Part shown: one piece after another, positions 33,629 to 42,746 of the stretch | Numbering within the stretch: the stretch's first letter is position 1 | Layout of the letters: each line of letters opens with the position of its first letter | Source of the DNA: Paraglaciecola sp. | GTDB taxonomy: Bacteria; Pseudomonadota; Gammaproteobacteria; Enterobacterales; Alteromonadaceae | Length of the DNA stretch: 64,000 nucleotides | Direction of reading: 5' to 3' | Assembly (NCBI GenBank): GCA_009993955.1 | Contig: JAACSL010000011.1 | Location: 56,882 to 120,881, forward strand | The notes under the pieces: model-generated | Databases searched by the model: none | Seen by the model: only the letters and a program-made list of their open reading frames with translations | Told to the model about the DNA's origin: nothing | Translations under genes and position numbers: made by a program

Positions 33629-35170
33629 TTAGTTGATCTTCTTCGCTGAAAAACGACTCAACCGTTTTATAGCTTGACTCAAAATGTTGGTATCAACTTG
33701 GTTAAACGCTTCTTCACCAGAGAGCAAATCGAAAATCTTGACGTTACCATTGCTCAGCACCTCGATACGCTGTGTCGCGGTGAATAACAATACCTTGCTA
33801 CCTAGTGTACTGACCACGTAATCGCTCTGACTGTTGTCAATCATGGCACTGCCAGTACTGTATATTTTGGGATTAGCATTGCATCCCAGCAATTGCAAAG
33901 CCGTGGGGGCTAGGTCTTCACGACTGGAAATGCTGTGATTGACACTGAAGTTGGTCATCAAGCCTTGGTTGAAATTTGGCGCTGCACTGAAATGACTAAC
34001 AAGTACTTTGTAATTGTCTACCAGCGCGGTGTTAAATATCTCAGTTAGCTGCGATGCACTGATGAAACCGATGGCTAAATTAGCACTGGCACTGTCTATT
34101 TGCTGTTTAAAGTCTGACCAACTGACTTTATAGGGAGCAAATTTAGTTTGTTCACCAACATCACTGCCATACAACGCCACACTCAGTCCTTGGGTTGTTG
34201 GCAACTCAAGCAGAATTGGCGGATAGTCGCGTAATGCGGCATGGTAAAGCTCGGGCAAACCGTAGAGCACGGTGTCAATGCCACTGACTAAATTTGAATT
34301 GACGCCGTAGTGATGGTCAACCCGCATCAGCCCAGCTAAACTCGCCGGCAACTCACCCTCAGTGACCATTAATATCACCACTTTTTTAGTTTTGTCGACG
34401 GGACAATACAGGGGATCGGTGGGGTAGTTGATGCCGGTTATATTTTGGTTAAACTGCAATTCTTTGCGTTGTTGATAGTCTTCGATATCCAGCAAATTGT
34501 ATTTCGCTAACAAGGTTTTTGCTTTTGCCGGGTAAGACAGCGGAAACATGTCGTCTTGGCGCACAATGGGTTGATAAAGGTTAGCGTCAGCCCAAATATG
34601 CATGGTGTGGCTACTGACAAAACAAGCGACAAAAAACGTCGTGATGGGTAATCCCAATTTACGTCGTTGTAAACGCTCGATACGTTGCCAAATCGCATTG
34701 GCGGCAATTAACTGAAACGACAACCACACCATAAACAGCAACACAAAAAAGCCCCATTGCTGCCAACCAAATTCGGCTAAGGCGGTTTGCGCTTCGGTAC
34801 GAATTAAATTTGCTGAGTTGATGCTTAGGTGCACCCCATACTTGGTATAAAGCAGGGCATCTAAGGCCAGCAGTGCTAAGGCAAGTGCGGCTAAGATTGA
34901 TGCAGTGGTTTTAACTACTTTGGCTTTGGGCACCCAATAACACAGAGGTAAGATAAAGATCACAAAGCCGATAAAAGTCAAAAAACCAATGTGGCTGAAC
35001 CAAGTGGCAAACAAATAAACCGTGCCCAACAAGGTATCTGGGCCTGGCGAGTTAAAGATATAAATAGCCGCAATAATGATGGCGATAAATATGTTGAGCA
35101 GAGCAAACCAATGTCCCCAACTGACGAGTTGGGTGACCAACTTGCGACGCGGCGTTTCGACTAAAATCAT
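33629..35170 (-). CDS. yejM: YejM/PbgA-like inner-membrane protein (DUF3413 plus sulfatase-like domain)
   Basis: A 513-residue protein with five N-terminal membrane helices (about 15-195) and a C-terminal periplasmic alkaline-phosphatase-like domain (from about 255, KKVVILMVTEGELPASLAG). E. coli YejM (LapC) has 586 residues and controls LpxC stability and thus lipopolysaccharide synthesis; its hydrolase site is degenerate. Here the domain is shorter and the metal and nucleophile residues of active sulfatases also appear absent. Operon partner yejL starts upstream and yejK is divergent, the same layout as in E. coli. Confidence 0.85.
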   Translation of the reverse strand: MILVETPRRKLVTQLVSWGHWFALLNIFIAIIIAAIYIFNSPGPDTLLGTVYLFATWFSHIGFLTFIGFVIFILPLCYWVPKAKVVKTTASILAALALALLALDALLYTKYGVHLSINSANLIRTEAQTALAEFGWQQWGFFVLLFMVWLSFQLIAANAIWQRIERLQRRKLGLPITTFFVACFVSSHTMHIWADANLYQPIVRQDDMFPLSYPAKAKTLLAKYNLLDIEDYQQRKELQFNQNITGINYPTDPLYCPVDKTKKVVILMVTEGELPASLAGLMRVDHHYGVNSNLVSGIDTVLYGLPELYHAALRDYPPILLELPTTQGLSVALYGSDVGEQTKFAPYKVSWSDFKQQIDSASANLAIGFISASQLTEIFNTALVDNYKVLVSHFSAAPNFNQGLMTNFSVNHSISSREDLAPTALQLLGCNANPKIYSTGSAMIDNSQSDYVVSTLGSKVLLFTATQRIEVLSNGNVKIFDLLSGEEAFNQVDTNILSQAIKRLSRFSAKKIN

Positions 35171-35179
35171 AGAACTTTT

Positions 35180-35398
35180 TTATTTTCCATTGATACTTTT
35201 AAGCAGCACTTGTGTAAACTGTTCGGCCATTTTGGCGCGCTGATTTTCAGGCACTTGTTGCTGGAATATGGTGGTAAGAATGTTGCCGAGTACCATTAAA
35301 GACAGGTCTCGATGCACCTGATGTTTTTCAAGCACCACAATAATGTCATGCATGATGGTTTCAAACTGAGTGTCTGTATATTTTGATTGTTGAGGCAT
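35180..35398 (-). CDS. yejL: YejL family protein (DUF1414)
   Basis: The Met at 35398 gives 72 residues beginning MPQQSKYTDTQFETIM, which aligns with E. coli YejL (MPQISRYSDEQVEQLL, then DLSLMVLGN). An upstream start seventeen codons earlier is rejected. It is a small helical cytoplasmic protein of unknown function. The stop is nine bases before the yejM ATG. Confidence 0.88.
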   Translation of the reverse strand: MPQQSKYTDTQFETIMHDIIVVLEKHQVHRDLSLMVLGNILTTIFQQQVPENQRAKMAEQFTQVLLKSINGK

Positions 35399-35535
35399 CG
35401 TCGCCAGCTCTGCAATTAAAAGCGCCGTTAATGGGCGAGATAGTAACAATGGTCAGCTTAAAATGCGAATAATCATGCTGCCCTACCTCGTCCAATTCGC
35501 GAAAATGTAATAAATAGCTTTAATAAGGAAGTCCC

Positions 35536-36537
35536 GTGAGTGCTCTAATCCATAATTTTGTTGTGCATCAACTGCGCATTAATCAGCAGCAAGAGTTGGT
35601 GTTAGTGCCACGCACCAGTTGTTTTGAGATTAATCCGGCCATTGAAGACCTAGCGCAACAGATCAATCATGCTTTCAACCTAAAACCAGCCAAAGGGGTA
35701 GGGTGTTTTGCGGCAGAAAAATCGGACAACAATTTTGCGCTGTTATTGGATAATATGTTGCAAGGCGAGCTCGGGTTTGTTGACTTTAGTGTGCAAGCCA
35801 GCGAGCAATTAAAAAAATCCCTATTAGACACCGCCAGTGTGGAAACCGGTTTTGTTATTTTCAGCCACTACCAGTTTTTAGCCACCGACTATTTATTGAT
35901 CACTATTTTAAATACCAAGCAGCATGTGGAGATAAATAGTCAACTGGAGTTAACCAGCAGCGATCACCTTGATTTGGCAAAAATGCAGTTGGCGGTGAGA
36001 ATTGACTTAACTCAGTTGGCCACTATGGCGCAGCAGCAACGTTACATCAGTTTTATCAAGGGGCGCATGGGTCGTAAAGTGTCGGATTTCTTCATGCATT
36101 TTATTGGCTGCCAAGAATTGGTTGATGTGAAACAACAGAACAAACAATTACTGCATACAGTGGATGCATTTCTGGCTGCAGAACAACTCGATCCTCAAGA
36201 AAAACATCAAGCGCGACAATCGGTAGCTGATTATTACAAAGAAAAACTTGAGCAGGGTGACGACATTCAAATAACAGAATTAGCCAGTAAGTTACCCCAA
36301 CACCACAGCACGTTTGAGCAGTTCAACCAAAGCGCCGAACAACCGCTTGAAGCACATTTTCAGGCAGACCGCAGTGCGCTGAAAAACTTGGCCAAGTTCA
36401 GCGGTCAGGGTGGAGGGGTGAGTCTCAGTTTTGAACGCCATTTATTGGGGGATCGCATCAGTTATGATGCAGGCAGTGATACGCTGATGATCAGAGGCAT
36501 TCCCCCCAATTTAAAAGACCAATTAAGCAAAGCCTAA
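35536..36537 (+). CDS. yejK: Nucleoid-associated protein YejK (NdpA)
   Basis: A 333-residue protein starting at GTG with AAGGAAG just upstream. Family landmarks are the N-terminal region with FNLKPAKGVGCF, the RYISFIKGRMGRKVSDFFMHFIGC block near residue 170 and the C-terminal FSGQGGGVSLSFERHLLGDRI. It binds nucleoid DNA. It is divergent from yejL-yejM across a 137-bp gap holding both promoters. Confidence 0.92.
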   Translation: MSALIHNFVVHQLRINQQQELVLVPRTSCFEINPAIEDLAQQINHAFNLKPAKGVGCFAAEKSDNNFALLLDNMLQGELGFVDFSVQASEQLKKSLLDTASVETGFVIFSHYQFLATDYLLITILNTKQHVEINSQLELTSSDHLDLAKMQLAVRIDLTQLATMAQQQRYISFIKGRMGRKVSDFFMHFIGCQELVDVKQQNKQLLHTVDAFLAAEQLDPQEKHQARQSVADYYKEKLEQGDDIQITELASKLPQHHSTFEQFNQSAEQPLEAHFQADRSALKNLAKFSGQGGGVSLSFERHLLGDRISYDAGSDTLMIRGIPPNLKDQLSKA

Positions 36538-36601
36538 AGCTGACAGATGAGAATCCGTCGATATACTTGATAGAACTAAGCAGTGAGAAGCAGAACCAAG
36601 C

Positions 36602-37477
36602 ATGCAATTATTTGTAAATGATTTAACCGTGATGGATTTTTCCTATTTGTGCCCGAAACGCGGCATGGTGGGTGAAAGCTGGATTGTAGACGTGATCCTC
36701 AACGGTGACCTCAATGAAGAAAGCATGGTGCTCGATTTTGCCAAGGTAAAAAAACAGCTTAAGTACTTAATTGATCAACATATCGACCACAAGCTGCTGG
36801 TGCCGGTTGACCATCCTTTCAGCCAAATTGTGCGTGACAATAAAAATGACACCGTCAAAGTCGACTTTATGCGTCCTCACGGTCTATCCATTCATCTGCA
36901 TTGCCCCGATGATGCTTACGCTTTTGTATATGCTGAAGAAGTGACTATGCCGTCGGTCAGTGACTATTTAAAAGACGTGATTGCCACCCACCTGCCAGAT
37001 AACGTAGCGGGTATTGAACTGAATCTACGCAGTGAAATTATCGATTCGCCGTATTATCACTACACCCACGGCTTGAAAAAACACGATGGTAATTGTCAAC
37101 GCATTGCCCATGGGCATCGCTCGAAAGTGCTGGTTTTTGAGGACGACAAAAACAGTGTCAAACTTCAGCAGTATTGGGCGAAACGTTGGCAGGACATCTA
37201 CATAGGCTCCCATGAAGACATCGTCGCTGAAAATGCCGTGTGTTTTAGTCTCGACAATAGTGATTTCAGTGGCCATTGGTTATTTGCATACGAAGCCTCG
37301 CAGGGGCGTTTTGAATTGGCCATTCCAAAAGCTGAAACAGAAATTATCGACACTGACACCACCGTAGAATGTTTGGCGCAATTTATGGCAGATGAACATA
37401 AAAAGATGGGCAAACAGCACACTTACAAAGTCTTGGCGTTTGAAGGTGTGGGTAAAGGCGCCATCGCGTATGCCTAG
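36602..37477 (+). CDS. 6-pyruvoyl-tetrahydropterin synthase / QueD-like protein, duplicated domain
   Basis: A 291-residue protein, twice the length of QueD. The N-terminal half (LFVNDLTVMDFSYL, VLDFAKVKKQLKYLIDQHIDHKLL) and C-terminal half (YYHYTHGLKKHDGNCQRIAHGHRS) each look like a tunnelling-fold PTPS unit. The C-terminal half keeps a Cys and HGH, as in catalytic PTPS domains. The N-terminal half has H-x3-L but lacks a complete zinc triad. Overlap with the M23 peptidase start (ATGCCTAG) indicates cotranscription. No other queuosine genes are nearby, so pterin or queuosine function is uncertain. Confidence 0.75.
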   Translation: MQLFVNDLTVMDFSYLCPKRGMVGESWIVDVILNGDLNEESMVLDFAKVKKQLKYLIDQHIDHKLLVPVDHPFSQIVRDNKNDTVKVDFMRPHGLSIHLHCPDDAYAFVYAEEVTMPSVSDYLKDVIATHLPDNVAGIELNLRSEIIDSPYYHYTHGLKKHDGNCQRIAHGHRSKVLVFEDDKNSVKLQQYWAKRWQDIYIGSHEDIVAENAVCFSLDNSDFSGHWLFAYEASQGRFELAIPKAETEIIDTDTTVECLAQFMADEHKKMGKQHTYKVLAFEGVGKGAIAYA

Positions 37478-38279
37478 GCTAGGATTATGTGCAATATTGT
37501 GGGCGCTAAGTGTGTCTTTTGCCTGCCTAGCACAGATTGACCTGCAAGGAGCCCACGTACAAGGTGCATTGTTGCGTGGGCAATTAGTGCAAGGGGCAGA
37601 TTTGCGACTTAACGGTGAGCCGGTTGCAGTAAGCAAACAAGGCTATTTTGCTATCGGTTTTGGCCGTGATGCCTCGCTGGAACATCAACTTACATGGCGA
37701 GACAACAACGGGCAAAACCAACAGCAAGTCGTCACGTTGCAGCCTCGTGAATACACTGTTCAACGCATTGAAGGGGTGGCGAGTAAATACGTTAGCCCTC
37801 CAGCAGAGGTGAGCGAGCGTATTCGTCAAGATAATGTACTTTTGGGCAAAGCCAGAAAGATCCAAACCGACAACGCTAACTTCATGCAGGACTTTATTTG
37901 GCCTGCCCAAGGACCGATTAGTGGGGTTTACGGTAGCCAGCGAGTCTTTAATGGTGAACCCAAAAATCCGCACTACGGCCTTGATGTGGCTGCCCCGGTT
38001 GGCACGCCAGTTTATGCCCCCGCCGGTGGTGTGGTGACTTTATGGGTGAGCGACATGTATTATTCTGGCGGCACCATGATCATTGATCATGGTCTTGGCG
38101 TTTCTTCAACGTTTTTGCATTTAAGTAAAAGCCATGTTGCAGAGGGTGACACAGTGGAGCAAGGTCAACTGGTGGCCGAGATTGGTGCAACAGGGCGAGT
38201 AACGGGCGCGCATCTTGACTGGCGCATCAACTGGTTTTCCGAGCGTTTAGATCCGCAGTTACTCGTGCCCACCCGCTAG
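37470..38279 (+). CDS. M23-family (LytM-type) peptidoglycan metallopeptidase
   Basis: The ATG at 37470 (269 residues) starts a signal peptide MPRLGLCAILWALSVSFACL and overlaps the stop of the PTPS gene; a start 26 codons upstream lies fully within that gene and is rejected. The LytM domain (about 155-265) shows NPHYGLDVAAPVGTPVYAPAGGVV with zinc ligands His and Asp, then HLSKSHV and GRVTGAHLDWRINWF. The usual HLHxE is HLDW here, a variant also common in gammaproteobacterial members. It acts in the periplasm on peptide cross-links or as a cell-division activator. Confidence 0.85.
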   Translation: MPRLGLCAILWALSVSFACLAQIDLQGAHVQGALLRGQLVQGADLRLNGEPVAVSKQGYFAIGFGRDASLEHQLTWRDNNGQNQQQVVTLQPREYTVQRIEGVASKYVSPPAEVSERIRQDNVLLGKARKIQTDNANFMQDFIWPAQGPISGVYGSQRVFNGEPKNPHYGLDVAAPVGTPVYAPAGGVVTLWVSDMYYSGGTMIIDHGLGVSSTFLHLSKSHVAEGDTVEQGQLVAEIGATGRVTGAHLDWRINWFSERLDPQLLVPTR

Positions 38280-38458
38280 GTTGTGCTCATTGCTTTTTTA
38301 ATTCAGTTTGCTGAAGCAGGTGGTTTGTACAAGGTGTTTGACGCAAGCTAACTTCCTCAACCAAGACTAATTGATAAGGGAATGTGCAATCAGCCAAATA
38401 CTCACTATAGTGTGTAAATTATTTATCATCGCTACTGTCTTTTCTGATCTGGACTTTT

Positions 38459-39271
38459 ATGTTTAAACGATGCAAATTCACTGCCTTCTTACAGCGTCAA
38501 AGGCCATGGCTTTGGCGACTAAAGCCAATGGCAATATGGGTTTTAATCGTCACGTTAAGTGGTGCTTTGACGGCACAGGCTGAAGATAAATTTATCTTTG
38601 GTGTTAACGCTCCTGGCTCTCCCCCCTATTTGTATATGTCGGATGGCAATCCAAACTATCAAGGGTTGATCAATGACGTACTTGAACAATTGGGTCGAAC
38701 TAAAAATTTATCTATCGAGTACGTGGATTCTTTTCGTGTTCGCACGGAAAAATTTTTGTATGACGGAAAAATTGACGCCTTTCTCACCAGTGAACGCTGG
38801 CTTTCCCACCCAGAAAAACTTATTCACAGCTTACCCATTGCCCTTCATCGCACTTTCCTTTACGCGATGACGCCTTTTCCACCAGATTTTGATCTCACTC
38901 GTCTATCTCGGATTTTAATGTGCACACGACGTGGATATCTGTACCCTTCTGTGCAAGCTTTTTTCGACAATAAGCAATTTCATCGTATCGACTCTGATTC
39001 TCAGTTGAGCATGATGAACATGTTGAAAATAAAACGCTGTGATTTCGCTATCATGCACGAGTACAACGCCAATACTATTTTAGCCTCTCAGGCATTTGCC
39101 GATGTCACTATTTATCATTCAGCACAGCCAGTGGATGTCACCGATTTATCAATCTTTCTGCGCCCAGAGTTAGTCGAGATTAAAATGGCACTGGATCAAA
39201 TAATTGCCAATATGCAAGCATCAGGAGAGCTTGCCGCCTCGCTACAACGTCATATTGATGAGGGATTGTAG
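38459..39271 (+). CDS. Periplasmic solute-binding protein-like (SBP_bac_3 family)
   Basis: A 270-residue exported protein with a basic N-terminus and hydrophobic segment (MAIWVLIVTLSGALTAQA). The mature part begins with the amino-acid-binding fold FIFGVNAPGSPPYLYMSDG and continues with YQGLINDVLEQLG. There is no ABC permease nearby. Stand-alone members are frequent in Alteromonadales and may be orphan binding proteins or sensors. The ligand is unknown. Confidence 0.75.
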   Translation: MFKRCKFTAFLQRQRPWLWRLKPMAIWVLIVTLSGALTAQAEDKFIFGVNAPGSPPYLYMSDGNPNYQGLINDVLEQLGRTKNLSIEYVDSFRVRTEKFLYDGKIDAFLTSERWLSHPEKLIHSLPIALHRTFLYAMTPFPPDFDLTRLSRILMCTRRGYLYPSVQAFFDNKQFHRIDSDSQLSMMNMLKIKRCDFAIMHEYNANTILASQAFADVTIYHSAQPVDVTDLSIFLRPELVEIKMALDQIIANMQASGELAASLQRHIDEGL

Positions 39272-39425
39272 ACAGCACGTCTTCACAAGCAGGTGAGTTT
39301 TTTGGCAATCCTCCTTAAAAACACCTCATTCATACATCTCAGCTTTTCATTTTAACTCAGCAAATCCTCAAGTCTGCGCCACATTATTCGATAACCTTAG
39401 TAGATTATTCAGATAGTGAGCGACA

Positions 39426-39932
39426 GTGGAGTCAGGGCTAGACAAGACATCAGATTACGTTTTTGGGCCGCAACTTGCGGACTTTGAATATAGCGGTAGT
39501 CTGAATAAAGCCACAGCCCAAGGTGCAAAGTTTGCGCTGCTTATGGCTATGCTTGAAGCAGACTGTTTGCAACGCCCTTATATTGAACCAAACAAAATAA
39601 TCGGTAAAAGTCTTACCGAGATATTAGCGCCTATATCCCATTATCGCCCTCTTCCTCTTGCCGCCCACCCTGATTATTGGCAACAGGTCGCCCAAACCGA
39701 GAAATTGGTTCAGGCTGGCCATGTTGATGATGCGCGGTTGTGGTTATGCATGCACCCAGAGCCATTGGCACTGCAAAATGACGTTAAATTTATTGCCCAT
39801 GATATTCTGGATAATTGTGCCTTGAGCACACAAAGACGTTTCAAAAACAGAAGTGAACAGGCGTTACAAACTGACGAAACCTTACTCTTTGATATCCTCG
39901 ACGACATTCGTCCATTGCCAGCCACCGCGTAG
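39426..39932 (+). CDS. Conserved protein resembling the VC2046/SO_2500 family
   Basis: A 168-residue soluble protein, starting at GTG. The N-terminal part LNKATAQGAKFALLMAMLEADC and the C-terminal LFDILDDIRPL are helical. I associate it with the VC2046/SO_2500 group of conserved proteins in marine gammaproteobacteria; this is from memory and not certain. No catalytic motif is visible. A strong terminator follows at 39968. Confidence 0.6.
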   Translation: MESGLDKTSDYVFGPQLADFEYSGSLNKATAQGAKFALLMAMLEADCLQRPYIEPNKIIGKSLTEILAPISHYRPLPLAAHPDYWQQVAQTEKLVQAGHVDDARLWLCMHPEPLALQNDVKFIAHDILDNCALSTQRRFKNRSEQALQTDETLLFDILDDIRPLPATA

Positions 39933-39967
39933 TAATGCTGAGCATGGTGGTGATGGAAAAATAAAAA

Positions 39968-39988
39968 AGAGAGGACCAGCCTCTCTTT
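39968..39988. terminator. Bidirectional intrinsic terminator
   Basis: AGAGAGG (39968-39974) pairs with CCTCTCT (39980-39986), followed by TT on the plus strand and preceded by five A on the minus side. It separates the convergent genes ending at 39932 and 40027. Confidence 0.75.
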
Positions 39989-40026
39989 CATCACTCACCT
40001 AATTACACGCCGCATTGAGATGCAAG

Positions 40027-40620
40027 TTAATTAAGCTCACTGTGTTCATGCAACACATTAAAGACATCTCTAAAACTATGCGCAGTCACATTCACATTGT
40101 GAGGTATGTGCAGGGCACGGCCGATATCAACAGCGGAAATCACCCCGCGAATTTGCTTGTCATTGTCGATCACCAATAGATGTAACTCACCCAAGGCTTG
40201 CATCGTAACCAACAGGTCACCAATTTTACTGGTCAATACCTTTTGGTACCTGACAGCATGCAACTCGTCGACCTTAACCATAATGTCATCCACGGTGATG
40301 TCTTGCCGTTGCACGCCTTTTTGACTGGCCACCATTAATACCTTGCGACTCAACAAATCGGACAGATTAACAATGCCGATTAGGGTGAGATGTTCATTCA
40401 CCACCAATTTTGATTTCACATGCACTTTTTGCATGATCTCAATGGCTTGATCCACGCTGGTACCACTATCAATTAAGCGGGGACTACGGCGGGTGAAATC
40501 TGTCATCACAAAACTGGCAGGGCTATCTTGGCTGAGTGGCTCTGCCAACTCATTTAAATGTAATTTTTTTACTTCACTAAGGGGTAACGATGCTAATGGT
40601 TTATAAGCGGCCATGGCCAA
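40027..40620 (-). CDS. Tandem CBS-domain protein
   Basis: A 197-residue cytoplasmic protein with two CBS units: about 45-105 (SVDQAIEIMQKVHVKSKLVVNEHLTLIGIVNLSDLL) and about 125-180 (GDLLVTMQALGELHLLVIDN, then GVISAVDIGRAL). Such stand-alone pairs bind adenine nucleotides and act as energy sensors. No partner domain or obvious target lies nearby. Confidence 0.85.
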   Translation of the reverse strand: MAMAAYKPLASLPLSEVKKLHLNELAEPLSQDSPASFVMTDFTRRSPRLIDSGTSVDQAIEIMQKVHVKSKLVVNEHLTLIGIVNLSDLLSRKVLMVASQKGVQRQDITVDDIMVKVDELHAVRYQKVLTSKIGDLLVTMQALGELHLLVIDNDKQIRGVISAVDIGRALHIPHNVNVTAHSFRDVFNVLHEHSELN

Positions 40621-40659
40621 CTCTCCAATCCTAAATAATACGTCTGTTTGTTTGTAGTA

Positions 40660-40986
40660 TTAATGAGATTTCGGGGGAGCGCGCGATTGTGAGGCAATAT
40701 TTTTGTAGGTGCGGTTGCTTATATTGAAGTTGGTGGTGTGTGCGACAGGCCCTAAATCAATGGTTGAAGTGGCATAACTCAGCAAAGCAAGTTCATCATC
40801 GCCAGCATCGCCAGCATCGCCAGCATCGCCATTTAGCACATCGCCGTCATCCGAGGCATATTGCTGTTTTACATCAAGTGATACTTGATTTGCACTAGCC
40901 AGCATAGTGCATTGCAAATACCAAACAATCGCTAACACTACCAGCGTAGGTATTTTGTAGAGCATACGAAGTTTTTGCCAAACCAT
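40660..40986 (-). CDS. Small exported protein with a Gly-Asp-Ala repeat, family not recognised
   Basis: A 108-residue reading frame with an N-terminal hydrophobic segment (IPTLVVLAIVWYLQCTMLASA), probably a signal peptide ending near residue 32, then a short mature part with NGDAGDAGDAGDDE. The repeat comes from a 9-bp tandem repeat. A Met at residue 8 is an alternative start, and neither start has a clear ribosome site. It lies 39 bp before the CBS gene on the same strand. It could be a lineage-specific small protein or a chance frame. Confidence 0.4.
   Translation of the reverse strand: MVWQKLRMLYKIPTLVVLAIVWYLQCTMLASANQVSLDVKQQYASDDGDVLNGDAGDAGDAGDDELALLSYATSTIDLGPVAHTTNFNISNRTYKNIASQSRAPPKSH
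40797..40831. repeat. 9-bp tandem repeat (about 3.9 units)
   Basis: CATCGCCAG is repeated without mismatch almost four times. It sits inside the 40660-40986 frame and, being a multiple of three, would change only the number of Gly-Asp-Ala units. Confidence 0.9.
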
Positions 40987-41306
40987 GTGTGTACTAAACC
41001 CCGTGCAGACTTATCAAAGCTTCATTTAAAAAGCATTGTGGTAGCTGATAATAGATGTATTGCTTAACTACCAATAAATCAAGGTGTTACTCAGTATTGT
41101 TACTGATATATAGCCTAAACTGCGCGGTTTGGATCGCTGATCATGACGATTTCTCTAAAAATACAGCCGAGAGTGGATAACCATGATGCGGCGTTTAAGG
41201 TGGAAAAATACCAGTTAATTTGCTAAATTCCGCGTCGATTTTTAACTCGGTGTGATTACACCGCACTATTGCTCTGGGATTACGTCCCAACTCGCAAGGA
41301 AAATGT
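40987..41306. other. Intergenic region upstream of trhO with a 16-bp palindromic hairpin
   Basis: Between the small exported protein and trhO there is no supported gene. CGGTGT-GATT-ACACCG at 41248-41263 is a perfect inverted repeat 44 bp before the trhO ATG, and could be an operator or a 5' leader hairpin. Confidence 0.5.
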
Positions 41307-42302
41307 ATGTCAAGATTTGTGGTATGTGCCTTATATAAGTTTGTTACCCTAGAAAATTTTGCTGAGATGCAAAAACCGCTTCTACGCTTTATGGAAGAGC
41401 GGAATATTAAAGGCACCTTGTTATTAGCCCATGAAGGAATTAACGGCACTGTGTCGGGCACCCGAGAAACGATAGATGAATTGCTGGCGCAGTTAAACGC
41501 TGACCCGCGGATCAATCCCATCAGTCATAAAGAGTCCCTTGATGACACTCAACCTTTTCATCGCATCAAAGTAAAATTAAAAAAAGAAATTGTGACCATG
41601 GGCGTTGAGGGTATCGATCCGCGCCGCACGGTGGGTACCTACGTACAACCCGCTGACTGGAATGCCCTGATTGCTAATCCAGATGTTACCGTGATCGATA
41701 CACGTAATGATTATGAAATTGAAATAGGTACCTTCAAGCGCGCGATAAATCCTAAAACGGCGTCGTTTCGCGAATTTCCTGAATACGTAAAAAACCATCT
41801 TGATCCAACAAAGAACAAAAAAGTCGCCATGTTTTGTACCGGCGGGATCCGTTGTGAAAAATCCACTGCTTACTTAAAAGAGCAGGGTTTTGACGAGGTG
41901 TATCACCTTGCTGGCGGCATACTAAAATATCTAGAAGAAGTGCCACAGGCAGAGAGTTTGTGGCAAGGCGACTGTTTTGTGTTTGATAATCGTGTTGCGG
42001 TGAATCATGACTTACAAAAGAGTCACTACGATCAATGTTATGGCTGTCGTTTACCCATTACCGAAGAAGATAAACTTAGCCCGGACTATGAATCAGGGGT
42101 GAGTTGTCCAAAGTGCAAGGGTACACACAGTGATGAGCAACTTGCCCGTTTTCGCGAACGTGAAAAACAAGTCAATTTAGCCAAAGCCAGAGAAGAAGCG
42201 CACTTGGGCTTGGATGCACGACGTGCCATAAAAATGCGTCGTCAACAGAAAGCCGCTGTGCGCCGGGCGCAGCGTACAGCCCTTGGTAAAAGCAACGGTT
42301 AA
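41307..42302 (+). CDS. trhO: tRNA uridine(34) hydroxylase TrhO (YceA), rhodanese family
   Basis: A 331-residue protein. An N-terminal acylphosphatase-like domain ([28 protein letters not shown]) is followed by a rhodanese domain (about 125-225) with catalytic loop [11 protein letters not shown] and a C-terminal zinc-like Cys cluster (CYGCRLP, CPKC). TrhO makes 5-hydroxyuridine at the wobble position of tRNA, a prelude to cmo5U or mo5U. AAGGAAA lies just before the ATG. Confidence 0.92.
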   Translation: MSRFVVCALYKFVTLENFAEMQKPLLRFMEERNIKGTLLLAHEGINGTVSGTRETIDELLAQLNADPRINPISHKESLDDTQPFHRIKVKLKKEIVTMGVEGIDPRRTVGTYVQPADWNALIANPDVTVIDTRNDYEIEIGTFKRAINPKTASFREFPEYVKNHLDPTKNKKVAMFCTGGIRCEKSTAYLKEQGFDEVYHLAGGILKYLEEVPQAESLWQGDCFVFDNRVAVNHDLQKSHYDQCYGCRLPITEEDKLSPDYESGVSCPKCKGTHSDEQLARFREREKQVNLAKAREEAHLGLDARRAIKMRRQQKAAVRRAQRTALGKSNG

Positions 42303-42367
42303 GTCAGTAGACACTAGCCTGAGTTAAACGGTAAACTCACTATAACACTATTAAAAAAGAAATAACT

Positions 42368-42616
42368 ATGTCTGAACAAGTGCAATTATCAGCTGAAAAG
42401 GTAGCTGAAATCCGTAAAGAATTTGATTTCTTTGATACCGATGGCAATGGTGAGATAGGCCTAACTGAATTTATTGATTTACTAACGGTATTGTCACCTA
42501 AAACGAAAGCCAGTCATGTCGAGGAAGGCTTTAACCTGATTGACGAAAACCAAGATGGCTCCATCGACTTCTCAGAGTTTTTAGAGTGGTGGCAGCAAAG
42601 TTGGTGGGAATATTAA
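42368..42616 (+). CDS. Small EF-hand calcium-binding protein
   Basis: An 82-residue acidic protein with two complete EF-hand loops: DTDGNGEIGLTE (about 20-31) and DENQDGSIDFSE (about 57-68). Calcium ligands are present at positions 1, 3, 5 and 12 of each loop. It is calmodulin-like in size for one lobe and probably a cytoplasmic calcium sensor or buffer. It lies 65 bp after trhO and is followed by a strong terminator. Confidence 0.88.
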   Translation: MSEQVQLSAEKVAEIRKEFDFFDTDGNGEIGLTEFIDLLTVLSPKTKASHVEEGFNLIDENQDGSIDFSEFLEWWQQSWWEY

Positions 42617-42664
42617 GGCAACTAAAAGACATTTAGCGGTTGCTGTAAAACGCATAAAAATCTT

Positions 42665-42694
42665 AAAAGCCCTAAACATATTTAGGGCTTTTTT
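42665..42694 (+). terminator. Intrinsic terminator after the EF-hand gene
   Basis: AAAAGCCCTAAA (42665-42676), a four-base loop and TTTAGGGCTTTT (42681-42692) form a 12-bp stem ending in a T-run. It may also work for the opposing gene at 42747. Confidence 0.85.
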
Positions 42695-42746
42695 ATGGAC
42701 TTATTTTAAAACACCCCGCTAGTCAACGAGGTGCAGAGTGATGTTA

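Noticed and set aside
37392..37469. Longer start of the M23 peptidase
   Set aside because: It lies wholly inside the PTPS gene and would bury the signal peptide; the ATG overlapping the stop fits better.
41195..41521. Minus-strand open frame over the start of trhO
   Set aside because: It is the shadow of trhO, with no family resemblance.
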